Assembly: GCF_001618005.1 (NCBI RefSeq)
Contig: NZ_LQXA01000026.1
Span: forward strand, 1-42,219
Direction of reading: 5' to 3'
Origin: Clavibacter tessellarius
GTDB taxonomy: Bacteria; Actinomycetota; Actinomycetes; Actinomycetales; Microbacteriaceae
DNA length: 42,219 nucleotides
A program made the translations under genes and the position numbers. The notes beneath the pieces are model-generated. The model was not told the DNA's origin, did no database searches, and saw only the letters and a program-made list of their open reading frames with translations. Of the stretch, positions 1 to 6,647 are shown in pieces (within the stretch, counting starts at the first letter, position 1; each line of letters opens with the position of its first letter).

Positions 1-372
1 TGGCGGTTCTCGCGGTCGTCCGGGCCCGGCGGGCAGCACGTCAACACGTCGGACAGCCGGGTGCAGCTCACGTGGGACGTCGCCGGATCGCTCGTGCTCA
101 CCGACCCGCAGCGGGCGCGGATCCTCGATCGGCTCGGCCGACGCCTGGTCGCGGGGACGATCACGGTGACGGTCTCCGAGCAGCGGTCGCAGCTGCGCAA
201 CCGGGTCGCCGCGATCGACGGGCTGCGTCAGCTCGTCGCGGATGCGCTGGCACCGGATGCCGCGCCACGACGTCCGACGCGCCCCACCAAGGGATCACAG
301 AAGAGACGCCTCGCGGCCAAGACGCAGCGGTCCGCCACGAAGCAGCAGCGCAAGCGGCCGACCGGCGACTGA
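1..372 (+). CDS. arfB: ArfB-like peptidyl-tRNA hydrolase, 3' part only
   Basis: This is the C-terminal 123 residues of a release-factor-like peptidyl-tRNA hydrolase; the start lies before the window. The frame opens with a GPGGQHVNT segment containing the GGQ motif that release factors and ArfB/YaeJ place in the peptidyl-transferase centre. The basic tail, rich in Lys, Arg and Gln and ending KQQRKRPTGD, is typical of ArfB, whose tail enters the empty mRNA channel of stalled ribosomes. The family is usually about 140 residues, so only roughly 15-20 residues are missing. A full-length RF1 or RF2 is unlikely because the basic tail follows the GGQ domain directly. Confidence 0.88.
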   Translation, partial: WRFSRSSGPGGQHVNTSDSRVQLTWDVAGSLVLTDPQRARILDRLGRRLVAGTITVTVSEQRSQLRNRVAAIDGLRQLVADALAPDAAPRRPTRPTKGSQKRRLAAKTQRSATKQQRKRPTGD

Positions 373-399
373 GCCGGCGGACGAGCAGGGGTCAGCGGA

Positions 400-1449
400 T
401 CAGGCCGACGCCCCCACCGCCGCATCCGCCCGGTCCCACCCCAGCGCCTCCCCGATCCCCTTGATCGCCGCGAGCGAGCGCAGGTTGAAGTCCACGCCGA
501 GTTGGTTGGGGATCGTGACGAGGAGGGTGTCCGCCGCGGCGATCGCCTGGTCGGCGCCGAGCTCCTCGATGAGGCGCTCCGGGGTGCCGATGTAGGAGCG
601 CCCGAAGCGCCACTTCTCGCCGCCGACCTCGCCCACCTGGTCGCGGCCCTCGATCTGCGAGCGGACGCCGAAGAAAGCTTCCGACTCGTCGTCGATGATC
701 GGGATGATGCTGCGGCTCACGCTCACGCGCGGCTCCCACGCGTGCCCGGCGGCGGCCCAGCCGTCGCGGAACAGCTGGATCTGCTCGGCCTGGAGCACGT
801 CGAGCGGCACGCCGGTGTCCTCCGAGAGGAGCGTCGACGACATCAGGTTCATGCCCTGCTCGGCCGCCCACTGGCCGGTGGCGCGCGTGCCGGCGCCCCA
901 CCAGATCCGCTCGCGGAGGCCGGGCGACTGCGGGGTGATCGCGACACCACCCGCGATCATGCCGCGCTGCGGGGCCGCGGTCGCGAGCTCCTCGCCCTCG
1001 AGCGCGCGGAGGAAGAGGCCGGTGTGGCGGCGGGCCATGTCGGCGTCGGTCTCGCCGTCGCGGGGCACGTAGCCGAACGACTCGTAGCCGGCCTCGACCT
1101 GCTCGGGCGATCCGCGGCTGATGCCGAGCTGCACCCGGCGGTTGGAGATGAGGTCGGTCATGGCCGCCTCCTCGGCCATGTAGAGGGGGTTCTCGTAGCG
1201 CATGTCCACGACGCCGGTGCCGATCTCGATCCGGCTGGTGCGGCTCGCGATGGCGGCCAGCAGCGGGAACGGCGATGCCTGCTGCGGCGCGAAGTGGTGC
1301 ACGCGGAAGTACGCGCCGTCGATGCCGATCTCCTCCGCCGCGACCGCGAGGTCGATCGACTGGAGCAGCGAGTCCTGGGCGGTGCGCACGCGGGATCCGC
1401 GCACGTCCTGCCAGTGGTTGAACGACAGGAAGCCGATCTTCGTGGCCAT
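400..1449 (-). CDS. LLM-class flavin-dependent oxidoreductase
   Basis: A 349-residue luciferase-like monooxygenase (bacterial luciferase family, TIM barrel, FMN-dependent). The N-terminus begins with a KIGFLSF strand, followed by EIGIDGAYFRVHHF and, near residues 70-90, TSRIEIGTGVVDMRYENPLYMAEE, the pattern of the alkanal monooxygenase-like subgroup. The stretch VQLGISRGSPEQ is the usual barrel loop. The length fits the family. The start is supported by GAGGAG about 7 bases before the ATG. It is monocistronic. The substrate cannot be read from sequence; candidates are long-chain aldehydes, sulfonates or coenzyme F420-type reactions, although nothing specifically shows F420 use. Confidence 0.85.
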   Translation of the reverse strand: MATKIGFLSFNHWQDVRGSRVRTAQDSLLQSIDLAVAAEEIGIDGAYFRVHHFAPQQASPFPLLAAIASRTSRIEIGTGVVDMRYENPLYMAEEAAMTDLISNRRVQLGISRGSPEQVEAGYESFGYVPRDGETDADMARRHTGLFLRALEGEELATAAPQRGMIAGGVAITPQSPGLRERIWWGAGTRATGQWAAEQGMNLMSSTLLSEDTGVPLDVLQAEQIQLFRDGWAAAGHAWEPRVSVSRSIIPIIDDESEAFFGVRSQIEGRDQVGEVGGEKWRFGRSYIGTPERLIEELGADQAIAAADTLLVTIPNQLGVDFNLRSLAAIKGIGEALGWDRADAAVGASA

Positions 1450-1528
1450 GGGGCGCTCCTCGGTGCTCGGCGGCGACGGATCCGGGTGGATGCGTCTGCA
1501 TGGAGTCGAACCGCGCCGGGGCGGCTGC

Positions 1529-1684
1529 CTATTCCCGCGTCGGGTGTGCCTCGGGCGCGATCGGCGCCTCGCTCAGCTCGCGCTCCTCGAACTCCCCACG
1601 CTGGGCGCGTTCGAGTGCGGCGAGCAGCCGCCGTGCGCCGGCCGGGTTCCGGAGCAGGTAGGAGGTCTCGTCTTCGGGAGACAT
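1529..1684 (-). CDS. Orphan YefM-type antitoxin C-terminal region, 51 aa
   Basis: This small frame starts MSPEDETSYLLRNPAGARRL, which closely follows the C-terminal part of the antitoxin YefM (in E. coli, EETAYLLRSPANARRL from memory). That is the segment that folds onto the YoeB toxin. The N-terminal Phd/YefM DNA-binding half is missing: the preceding in-frame codons do not resemble it, and GAGAGGA lies about 6 bases before this ATG, so the short form looks like the translated product. No YoeB-like toxin is seen next to it. It diverges from the DUF2200 gene. It may be an anti-toxin remnant, or a free-standing toxin-binding peptide that neutralises a toxin encoded elsewhere. Confidence 0.6.
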   Translation of the reverse strand: MSPEDETSYLLRNPAGARRLLAALERAQRGEFEERELSEAPIAPEAHPTRE

Positions 1685-1713
1685 GGGAGGTCCTCTCATC
1701 GGGATCAGGCGAC

Positions 1714-1725
1714 GGTACCTGTACC
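1714..1725. promoter_or_regulatory. GGTAC-CT-GTACC inverted repeat in divergent spacer
   Basis: A 5-base perfect inverted repeat with a 2-base spacer lies between the divergent antitoxin-like gene and the DUF2200 gene. The TGTACC core resembles the TGTACA core reported for YefM operators, but the neighbouring YefM-like product lacks the DNA-binding half. It is a candidate operator only. Confidence 0.3.
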
Positions 1726-1742
1726 TCCCGTCCGCACCGGCA

Positions 1743-1748
1743 TACGCT
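1743..1748 (+). promoter_or_regulatory. -10 hexamer of a probably leaderless DUF2200 gene
   Basis: TACGCT (TAnnnT pattern) ends 6 bases before the ATG at 1755, and no Shine-Dalgarno sequence is visible there. This places the transcription start at or beside the A of the ATG, as in leaderless actinobacterial mRNAs. The -35 region is poor. Confidence 0.4.
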
Positions 1749-1754
1749 CCGGAC

Positions 1755-2099
1755 ATGCACCGCATCTACACGACCTCGTTCGCGTCGGTCCACGCGCTCT
1801 ACGTGAAGAAGGTCGAGCGCAAGGGCCGCACGCGCGCGGAGGTCGACGAGGCGATCACGTGGCTGACCGGCTTCGACGCCGTGGAGCTGGAGCGCCACCT
1901 CGATGCGGAGACGACGTTCCAGGACTTCTTCGCCGCCGCCCGCCTCAACCCCCTCGCCGACGAGGTGCGCGGCGTGATCTGCGGCGTCCGCATCGAGGAG
2001 ATCGACGATCCGCTGATGAAGCAGGTGCGGATCCTCGACAAGCTCGTCGACGAGATCGCCCGCGGCCGCCCGATGGCGAAGGTGCTGCGCGGCAGCTAG
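1755..2099 (+). CDS. DUF2200 family protein
   Basis: A 114-residue cytosolic protein that I recognise as DUF2200 by its opening HRIYTTSFASVHALYVKKVERKGRTR and the middle segment of the form ITWLTGF. Function is unknown. The length is that of the family. The start at 1755 is chosen because the conserved sequence begins there; the frame is open further upstream, but that stretch holds the divergent promoter of the antitoxin-like gene. No ribosome binding site is seen, which suggests leaderless translation. It is transcribed towards the DUF2283 gene, and the two stops overlap by 4 bases on opposite strands. Homologues often accompany DNA-uptake or transformation-type neighbourhoods, but nothing here shows that. 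Confidence 0.8.
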   Translation: MHRIYTTSFASVHALYVKKVERKGRTRAEVDEAITWLTGFDAVELERHLDAETTFQDFFAAARLNPLADEVRGVICGVRIEEIDDPLMKQVRILDKLVDEIARGRPMAKVLRGS

Positions 2100-2323
2100 C
2101 CGATCCGCTCCGCCTCCGCGAGCACCGCCGCCGGCAGCACCGCGCTCGCGTGCAGCACCTCGATGCCGAGGAGCCGGTCGTCGGCGTCGAAGTCGAGGGC
2201 GACCTCGCCGCGGTCGCCGGGCGTCAGGATCGAGTGGATGGTCGTGGCCGCCTCGCCCTCGCCGACCGGCCCCGCGAGGGCGATGTACGCGGCGTCCGCG
2301 ACCGCGTCGTACGTGACCCGCAT
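2096..2323 (-). CDS. DUF2283 family protein
   Basis: A 75-residue protein with the DUF2283 pattern: MRVTYDAVADAAYIAL at the start, then LDFDADDRLLGIEVLHAS in the middle. The family is small, cytosolic and of unknown function. Its ATG overlaps the stop of the upstream TetR gene by one base (TGATG), so it is translated by coupling with the regulator and has no separate ribosome binding site. Co-expression with the TetR regulator suggests the two products work together, but no mechanism is visible. Confidence 0.75.
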   Translation of the reverse strand: MRVTYDAVADAAYIALAGPVGEGEAATTIHSILTPGDRGEVALDFDADDRLLGIEVLHASAVLPAAVLAEAERIG

Positions 2324-2898
2324 CACGCGCCCGCCGCCATCACCCGACGGAACGCGCCGAGCGTCTCGCGGAGCACCTCGGCGAGGTCGGCGGCGCCGCC
2401 GTCCTCCGACAGCCACCGCCCGATGGACACCCCGAAGACCGTCGCGGTGGCGTGGGCGACGAGCACGGCCGTGAGCGGATCCACCCCGCGCTCCACGAAG
2501 CCCGCGCGCACGGCCTCCTGCATCGCCGCCACCTTGCGCATCTCGCGCTCCTGCAGCCCGGCATCCGCGACGATGATGCGCTTGCGGGCGAGCAGCGTCG
2601 CGCGCCCCTCCGCGAACTGCGACGCGACGACCTCCGGGAACCCGTCCTCCACGACCTGGAGCGGCGAGCGGTCGGGCGCCGCCTCGCGGATGATGCGCGT
2701 GACGAGGGCCGGCAGCTCGTCCTCCTCGGCGAAGAGCACCTCGCGCTTGTCGGCGAAGTGGCGGAAGAAGGTGCGGGTGGTGAGGCCGGCGCGGGCGGTG
2801 ATCTCGGGCACGGTCGTCTCCGCGAAGCCCCGCTCGCCGAACAGCTCGAGGGCGGCGGCGGCCAGGCGCTCGCGCGCGTCCGGCTGCCATCTGCTCAT
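2323..2898 (-). CDS. TetR family transcriptional regulator
   Basis: A 191-residue regulator. The helix-turn-helix is clear at about residues 10-55: ALELFGERGFAETTVPEITARAGLTTRTFFRHF, followed by the conserved DKREVLF. The ligand-binding C-terminal half is variable, as usual. It is divergent from the MDR oxidoreductase gene, and the spacer carries two matching imperfect palindromes (2913-2931 and 2944-2962), so autoregulation and control of the oxidoreductase are likely. The downstream DUF2283 gene overlaps its stop. The inducer is unknown; an electrophile or quinone would fit the oxidoreductase. Confidence 0.9.
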   Translation of the reverse strand: MSRWQPDARERLAAAALELFGERGFAETTVPEITARAGLTTRTFFRHFADKREVLFAEEDELPALVTRIIREAAPDRSPLQVVEDGFPEVVASQFAEGRATLLARKRIIVADAGLQEREMRKVAAMQEAVRAGFVERGVDPLTAVLVAHATATVFGVSIGRWLSEDGGAADLAEVLRETLGAFRRVMAAGA

Positions 2899-2912
2899 GC
2901 GTCGATCCTAGT

Positions 2913-2931
2913 GATGACACGGCGTGCCATG
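2913..2931. promoter_or_regulatory. TetR-type operator 1 (GATGACA-N5-TGCCATG)
   Basis: An imperfect copy of the second site, with left arm GATGACA and right arm TGCCATG. Its centre is 31 bases (about three helical turns) from the second site, so both would lie on the same face of the DNA. It is 15 bases upstream of the tetR start. Confidence 0.55.
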
Positions 2932-2943
2932 ACGGACTATGGT

Positions 2944-2962
2944 GATGACACGCGATGTCATC
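2944..2962. promoter_or_regulatory. TetR-type operator 2 (GATGACA-N5-TGTCATC)
   Basis: A perfect 7-base inverted repeat with a 5-base spacer, located between the divergent tetR and oxidoreductase genes. The site overlaps the upstream ATG at 2955, which argues that the oxidoreductase starts later, at the GTG at 2994. Confidence 0.65.
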
Positions 2963-2993
2963 GGATGCCGCGACCCGAGATCGGAGATCCGCC

Positions 2994-4133
2994 GTGCCCA
3001 CCGAATCCGCCGCCTGGCTCGCCTCGTCCGCCGCCGACCTCACCGTCGGCGCGGCGCCCTCCACCGCACCCCGCGCGGGCGAGGTCGCGATCCGCGTGCG
3101 CGCCGTCGCGATCAACCCGCTCGACACCATGAAGCAGCACATGGGCGACCTCATGTACCGCTGGCTGCCGCACCCCGCCGTGCTCGGTGAGGACGTGGCC
3201 GGCGTCGTCGACGAGGTCGGCCCTGGCGTCACGCGCTTCGCCGTGGGCGACCGGGTCGTCGCGTATGCGGTCGGCATGGAGAAGGGGCGGCGTCACGCGC
3301 CGGAGGGCGGGTTCCAGACCCGCGTCATCGTGCGCACCGACCTCGCCGCGCCGATCCCGGACTCCCTCGCGTTCGCCGACGCCGCCGTGCTCCCGCTCGG
3401 GATCTCGACCGCCGCGTCCGGCCTCTTCGGCGCCGGCCAGCTCGGCCTGCGGTTCCCGGACGCGACCACGCCGGCGACGGGGGAGACCGTGGTGGTGTGG
3501 GGCGGATCCACGAGCGTCGGCCTGAACGCGATCCAGCTCGCGGTCGCCGCCGGCTACGACGTCGTGACCACCGCCTCGCCGCGCAACCACGAGCTCGTGC
3601 GCTCGCTCGGCGCGAGCCGCGCATTCGACTACCGGAGCCCGACGGCGGTGCAGGACATCGTGCGGCACCTGGCCGGGCGACGCGTGGCGGGCGTGCTGGC
3701 GATCGGCACCGGATCCGGCGATCCGGCCGTGCGGATCGCCGCGGCCACGGGCGCCAAGCGGGTCAGCATGGCGAGCCCGCCGGTCTCGTTCGACACCCTC
3801 CCGCGCGGCGGCCGCGTCGGCCTGCCGCTCGTGCGCCTCGGCCTCCGCATGGGCACGATCACCCCGGCCCTGATGCTGCGGGCGCGCGTCCGCGGGATCC
3901 GCGCGAGCTTCATCTGGGGCAGCGCCCTCATGCACGACGAGGTCGGTCCGATGCTCTGGGAGCGCTTCCTGCCGGACGCGCTCGCCGAGCGCCGCTACGT
4001 CGCGGCGCCGCAGGCGGAGGTCACGGGCACCGGGCTCCAGGCGATCCAGCCCGCGATGGACCGGCTGCGCGAGGGCGTCTCGGCGCGGAAGCTCGTGGTC
4101 ACGCTCGGCGGAGGGACCGCCGAGGGCCGCTGA
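2994..4133 (+). CDS. Zinc-independent MDR alcohol dehydrogenase/quinone oxidoreductase-like protein
   Basis: A 379-residue medium-chain dehydrogenase. The N-terminal GroES-like fold shows GEVAIRVRAVAINPLDTMK, then HPAVLGEDVAGVVDEVGPGVTRFAVGDRV. The Rossmann fold follows, with the nucleotide-binding loop GGSTSVGLNAIQLAVAAGYDV. The structural and catalytic zinc ligands are absent, as in the quinone oxidoreductase and enoyl reductase branch, so NADPH-dependent reduction of an activated double bond or quinone is most likely. The GTG start is chosen because GGAG lies about 8 bases upstream; the ATG at 2955 falls inside the operator. Two operators and the divergent TetR gene point to induction by a ligand. 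Confidence 0.82.
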   Translation: MPTESAAWLASSAADLTVGAAPSTAPRAGEVAIRVRAVAINPLDTMKQHMGDLMYRWLPHPAVLGEDVAGVVDEVGPGVTRFAVGDRVVAYAVGMEKGRRHAPEGGFQTRVIVRTDLAAPIPDSLAFADAAVLPLGISTAASGLFGAGQLGLRFPDATTPATGETVVVWGGSTSVGLNAIQLAVAAGYDVVTTASPRNHELVRSLGASRAFDYRSPTAVQDIVRHLAGRRVAGVLAIGTGSGDPAVRIAAATGAKRVSMASPPVSFDTLPRGGRVGLPLVRLGLRMGTITPALMLRARVRGIRASFIWGSALMHDEVGPMLWERFLPDALAERRYVAAPQAEVTGTGLQAIQPAMDRLREGVSARKLVVTLGGGTAEGR

Positions 4134-4149
4134 CGCCGCCGGATCATCC

Positions 4150-4165
4150 GAAAGTCTCACGGATC
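4150..4165 (+). promoter_or_regulatory. Element shared with the peptide promoter (GAAAGTCTCACGGATC)
   Basis: This 16-base stretch, ending 48 bases before the padR ATG, matches 13 of 16 positions in the region upstream of the 28-aa peptide gene (6592-6607, minus strand), in the same orientation relative to transcription. It may be a binding site for the neighbouring response regulator. Similarity by eye only. Confidence 0.25.
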
Positions 4166-4213
4166 CGATACCTCCGTATTCGCCCCCGCCATAGGTCGCG
4201 TCACGATCTATCC

Positions 4214-4564
4214 ATGGACATCGGATGGTCATCGGACTGGAGCCGCGTGACGTTGCCCCTGACCGTCCTCCTCCTGCTCGGATCTGAGCCCGATCACGGG
4301 TACCGGCTGCTGGAGCGGCTGACGGAGTCCGGGCACGCCGAGGCCACGGGGAGCACGGTCTACCCGCTCCTCGCACGGCTGGAGGACCGGGGCTGGGTGC
4401 GACACGACTGGCAGCACGTGGGGCCGGGCCCCGGCCGGAAGGTGTTCTCGGTCACGAGCCAGGGACGCGAACGTGTCGCGGTGCTGCTGGACGAATGGGC
4501 GCGGGTCCGCACGACGCTCGACGCGATCGCGTCGGGTCACGACGGGATGAGGAGCGGGACATGA
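4214..4564 (+). CDS. PadR family transcriptional regulator
   Basis: A 116-residue winged-helix regulator. The PadR pattern is plain: LPLTVLLLLGSEPDHGYRLLERL at the start, then GSTVYPLLARLEDRGWVRHD (the wing and recognition helix), then GPGRKVFSVTSQGRERV. It lacks the long C-terminal coiled-coil domain of PadR itself, so it is of the short PadR-s2 type, which often controls an adjacent HAAS-domain protein and ABC exporter. Its stop overlaps the ATG of the HAAS gene (ATGA). No convincing Shine-Dalgarno precedes the ATG. It is likely autoregulatory. Confidence 0.88.
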   Translation: MDIGWSSDWSRVTLPLTVLLLLGSEPDHGYRLLERLTESGHAEATGSTVYPLLARLEDRGWVRHDWQHVGPGPGRKVFSVTSQGRERVAVLLDEWARVRTTLDAIASGHDGMRSGT

Positions 4565-4965
4565 ACTACTACAGGAGGCTGGCGTTCGAGCTGCGGGTGC
4601 GGGGCCTCGACGAGGACCGGATCCGCTCGACGCTCGACGACGTCCGGAGCGACTGCTCCCTCGCGGACGCGGGGCCGGAGGACCGCTTCGGCGACCCCCG
4701 CGTCTTCGCCGCGCAGTTCCCCCAGCATCGGACGTGGACGCCGGGCAAGCGGTTCGTGACGGTCGTGGTCGTGGTCGTGGTCGCCGCGCTCCTCGCGGTG
4801 TCGCTGATCGCGCTGTCGGCCACGCTCGACATCCCCATGCGGGTCGGCCCGCTGTCGGTGCCGCTGTGGTCGGCTCTGTTGCTGGCGGTCGGGGGCTGCG
4901 TCGGCGGCTTCGTGCTGGACCGGCGACTGCCGCGTGGGTTCGACGCGACGGAGGCCGGGCGGTGA
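4561..4965 (+). CDS. HAAS-domain membrane protein
   Basis: A 134-residue protein with an N-terminal HAAS-type alpha-helical domain (residues about 1-60: MNYYRRLAFELRVRGLDED, then FGDPRVFAAQF) and two predicted membrane helices (about 65-90, VVVVVVVAALLAVSLIALSA; and 97-117). HAAS domains couple PadR regulators to membrane modules, commonly ABC exporters. GAGGAG precedes the ATG by about 7 bases. Both ends overlap the neighbouring genes (ATGA with padR, GTGA with the ABC gene), so the three form one translational unit. Its likely job is a sensor or accessory subunit of the exporter that is now truncated. Confidence 0.7.
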   Translation: MNYYRRLAFELRVRGLDEDRIRSTLDDVRSDCSLADAGPEDRFGDPRVFAAQFPQHRTWTPGKRFVTVVVVVVVAALLAVSLIALSATLDIPMRVGPLSVPLWSALLLAVGGCVGGFVLDRRLPRGFDATEAGR

Positions 4966-5216
4966 TCGTCGTCGACGGGCTCGCCAAGTCGTACGGACGC
5001 CGACGCGTCCTCGACGGCGTCACCTTCAGCTGCCCGCCGGGGACGGTCACGGGATTCCTTGGCCCCAACGGAGCCGGGAAGTCGACCACGCTGCGGATCC
5101 TCGCCGGCATGACGCGGCAGGACGCGGGGATCGCCACGGTGCACGGGCAGGCGTACGCGCGACTGGAACGCCCCGCCGCCACGGTGGGCATGATGCTCGA
5201 CGCCGCCGCGCGCTCA
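4962..5216 (+). pseudogene. ABC transporter ATP-binding protein, 3'-truncated
   Basis: About 84 residues of the N-terminus of a drug- or peptide-exporter type ATPase (BcrA/CcmA-like). The Walker A motif is intact (GPNGAGKST), and the sequence continues through LRILAGM and VGMMLDAAA, where this family normally goes on with a HPGRT-type segment. At about base 5210 the match stops and the frame runs backwards through the 3' end of the histidine kinase gene. The Q-loop, signature, Walker B and H-loop are all missing, so no working ATPase can be made. GGAGG supports the GTG start, which overlaps the HAAS stop. The partner permease gene is absent. A deletion or rearrangement joined this gene to the kinase locus. 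Confidence 0.8.
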
Positions 5217-6401
5217 GTGACGCGGCAGGCGGGCGCTCAACACCCAGGATCCCTCGACCTCGCGAGCCTCCAGGCTGCCGCCCAGGAGCGTGACGCGCTC
5301 ACGCATCCGGTGCATCCCGTACCCGGAAGAGGGGATCGGGCTCGTGGTGGAGGTGGGCGCCATGGTGCTGGTGATCGTCACCGTCACGTCGTCCTGGCCC
5401 GGATCGATGTCCACGCGCACGTCCGGGCGGGGGGCCGCGTGCTTCGCGACGTTGGTAGCCCCCTCCCGTAGCAGGCGGACGATCGTCAGCTGGATGGCGC
5501 TCGACACGTCCAGGCCGTCGAGCGGCCCCACGACGACATGCGCTCCGAGGGCCTCGAGGTCGTGACGGACCGAGTCCACGGCGCCGGCGATGGTGTCTCC
5601 GTCCTCATCCCGATCGCCGATGGTCGTGCTCCGGTCGTCCCGCACCACCCGCAGCACGCGCCGGATGTCCGCGAGCGCCTGGTCGGCGCTGTCGCGGATC
5701 GCGACGACGGACTGCTCACGCAGCGCGGGGTCGTCGACCCGCCCCAGCACGCGCACGTGCATGGCGACGAGCGTGACGTCGTGGGCGATGATGTCGTGCA
5801 GCTCGTCGGCGATGCGCTGCCGCTCCGCTTCGAGCTCCGCGTCACGCGCCCGCTCCAGGTCCAGGAGGTCGACGGCCAGTCCCCGCTCGCGCCGGAGCGA
5901 GGAGCGCAGGGTGCGGCCCACGAGGGCAGCGAGCGCGCCGATGAGGAGCACGGCGGGCAGGGCCGTCGTCGTGAGGGACTCCGCGGTCGTCCAATGCAGC
6001 ACGACCACCGCCGACGCCGTCACCGCGTACAGGCCGCTGAACCAGCGGGGACTCGTGTAGACGACCAGCCCGGTCGCGACGGCGAGGTAGACGGCGAGGC
6101 CGCCGCCCTGGCCCGCCGCGGTCTCCAGCAGGGCGGCGAGGAGCAGCGAGATCGCTGCGGCGGGCGGTGACCACGCGAACAGCGCGACGGCCATGGTCGG
6201 CGCCTCCTGCGCCACGAGCTCGCGCCAGGACGGTGCTGGATCCTCCAGGAAGCCGACGATGTCGACGACCAGCACGAGCGTGATCACCGTCAGAAGCGCG
6301 ATGCGCGCACGGGGCGGGAGGTTCGAGAAGTCCGGTTCGCGTCCCCGCCACGGCTGGGGCAGGCCGCTCATCCGGCGTCGGAGGTACCCAGCTCTCGTCA
6401 C
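5214..6401 (-). CDS. NarL-type sensor histidine kinase
   Basis: A 395-residue membrane sensor kinase. Residues 30-165 hold about five hydrophobic segments with almost no extracellular domain, typical of intramembrane-sensing kinases. The HisKA_3 box is RIADELHDIIAHDVT with phospho-acceptor His202. The HATPase domain shows the N-box LLREGATNVAKHA and the G-box SGYGMHRMRERV. The C-terminus VEGSWVLSARLPRH looks complete, and its stop sits at the junction with the broken ABC gene. The GTG start is weakly supported by GGGCGG. It lies 30 bases downstream of the 28-aa peptide gene on the same strand, so the two are probably co-transcribed, and it is divergent from its likely partner regulator at 6648. 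Confidence 0.9.
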   Translation of the reverse strand: MTRAGYLRRRMSGLPQPWRGREPDFSNLPPRARIALLTVITLVLVVDIVGFLEDPAPSWRELVAQEAPTMAVALFAWSPPAAAISLLLAALLETAAGQGGGLAVYLAVATGLVVYTSPRWFSGLYAVTASAVVVLHWTTAESLTTTALPAVLLIGALAALVGRTLRSSLRRERGLAVDLLDLERARDAELEAERQRIADELHDIIAHDVTLVAMHVRVLGRVDDPALREQSVVAIRDSADQALADIRRVLRVVRDDRSTTIGDRDEDGDTIAGAVDSVRHDLEALGAHVVVGPLDGLDVSSAIQLTIVRLLREGATNVAKHAAPRPDVRVDIDPGQDDVTVTITSTMAPTSTTSPIPSSGYGMHRMRERVTLLGGSLEAREVEGSWVLSARLPRH

Positions 6402-6431
6402 CCGCCCATCATGACTGGTCGCGTAGGCCGT

Positions 6432-6518
6432 TCACTTGCAGATCTTGAGGAGCTTGCATGCCTCGTTCCAGAAACCCGTCGGTCGGATGAGTCCCATCAG
6501 CGTGATCAGTGCCTGCAT
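6432..6518 (-). CDS. 28-residue cationic Cys-containing peptide, leads the kinase operon
   Basis: A very small gene with a strong ribosome binding site (AAGGAGA, about 6 bases before the ATG). The N-terminal half is hydrophobic (MQALITLMGLI) and the C-terminal half is GFWNEACKLLKICK, with Cys21 and Cys27, Trp17 and four Lys. No signal-peptidase site is obvious. It precedes the histidine kinase by 30 bases on the same strand. GC is clearly lower here (57% in the 60 bases from 6421) than around it. I do not recognise the peptide. Reasonable options are a pheromone for the adjacent kinase, a leaderless bacteriocin or toxin-like peptide, or an upstream regulatory peptide. The strong binding site and Cys pair make chance coding less likely, but expression is unproven. 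Confidence 0.6.
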   Translation of the reverse strand: MQALITLMGLIRPTGFWNEACKLLKICK

Positions 6519-6591
6519 CGTCGTCTCCTTCTCCGTGCGTCTGGAGAAGCGTCTCGGCGCCGGTGCGCGCGTCGATGCATCCGAAGGTCGC

Positions 6592-6607
6592 GACCCACGA
6601 GACTTCC
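6592..6607 (-). promoter_or_regulatory. Element shared with the padR promoter (GGAAGTCTCGTGGGTC)
   Basis: Lies 74 bases upstream of the peptide gene and in the divergent spacer with the response regulator. It matches the element before padR at 13 of 16 positions. It may be a response-regulator site; weak evidence. Confidence 0.25.
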
Positions 6608-6635
6608 GTATGGTCATCGGCGACGGACGGCCCCG

Positions 6636-6641
6636 TAGGCT
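6636..6641 (+). promoter_or_regulatory. -10 hexamer of a probably leaderless response regulator gene
   Basis: TAGGCT (TAnnnT) ends 6 bases before the ATG at 6648, with no Shine-Dalgarno sequence. The geometry is the same as before the genes at 1755 and 11288. Confidence 0.4.
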
Positions 6642-6647
6642 CGCGGC

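Noticed and set aside
502-1806. Long plus-strand open frame over the LLM oxidoreductase gene
   Set aside because: It has the Arg/Ala/Gly/Val-heavy composition of antisense in high-GC DNA and covers a clearly recognised gene on the other strand.
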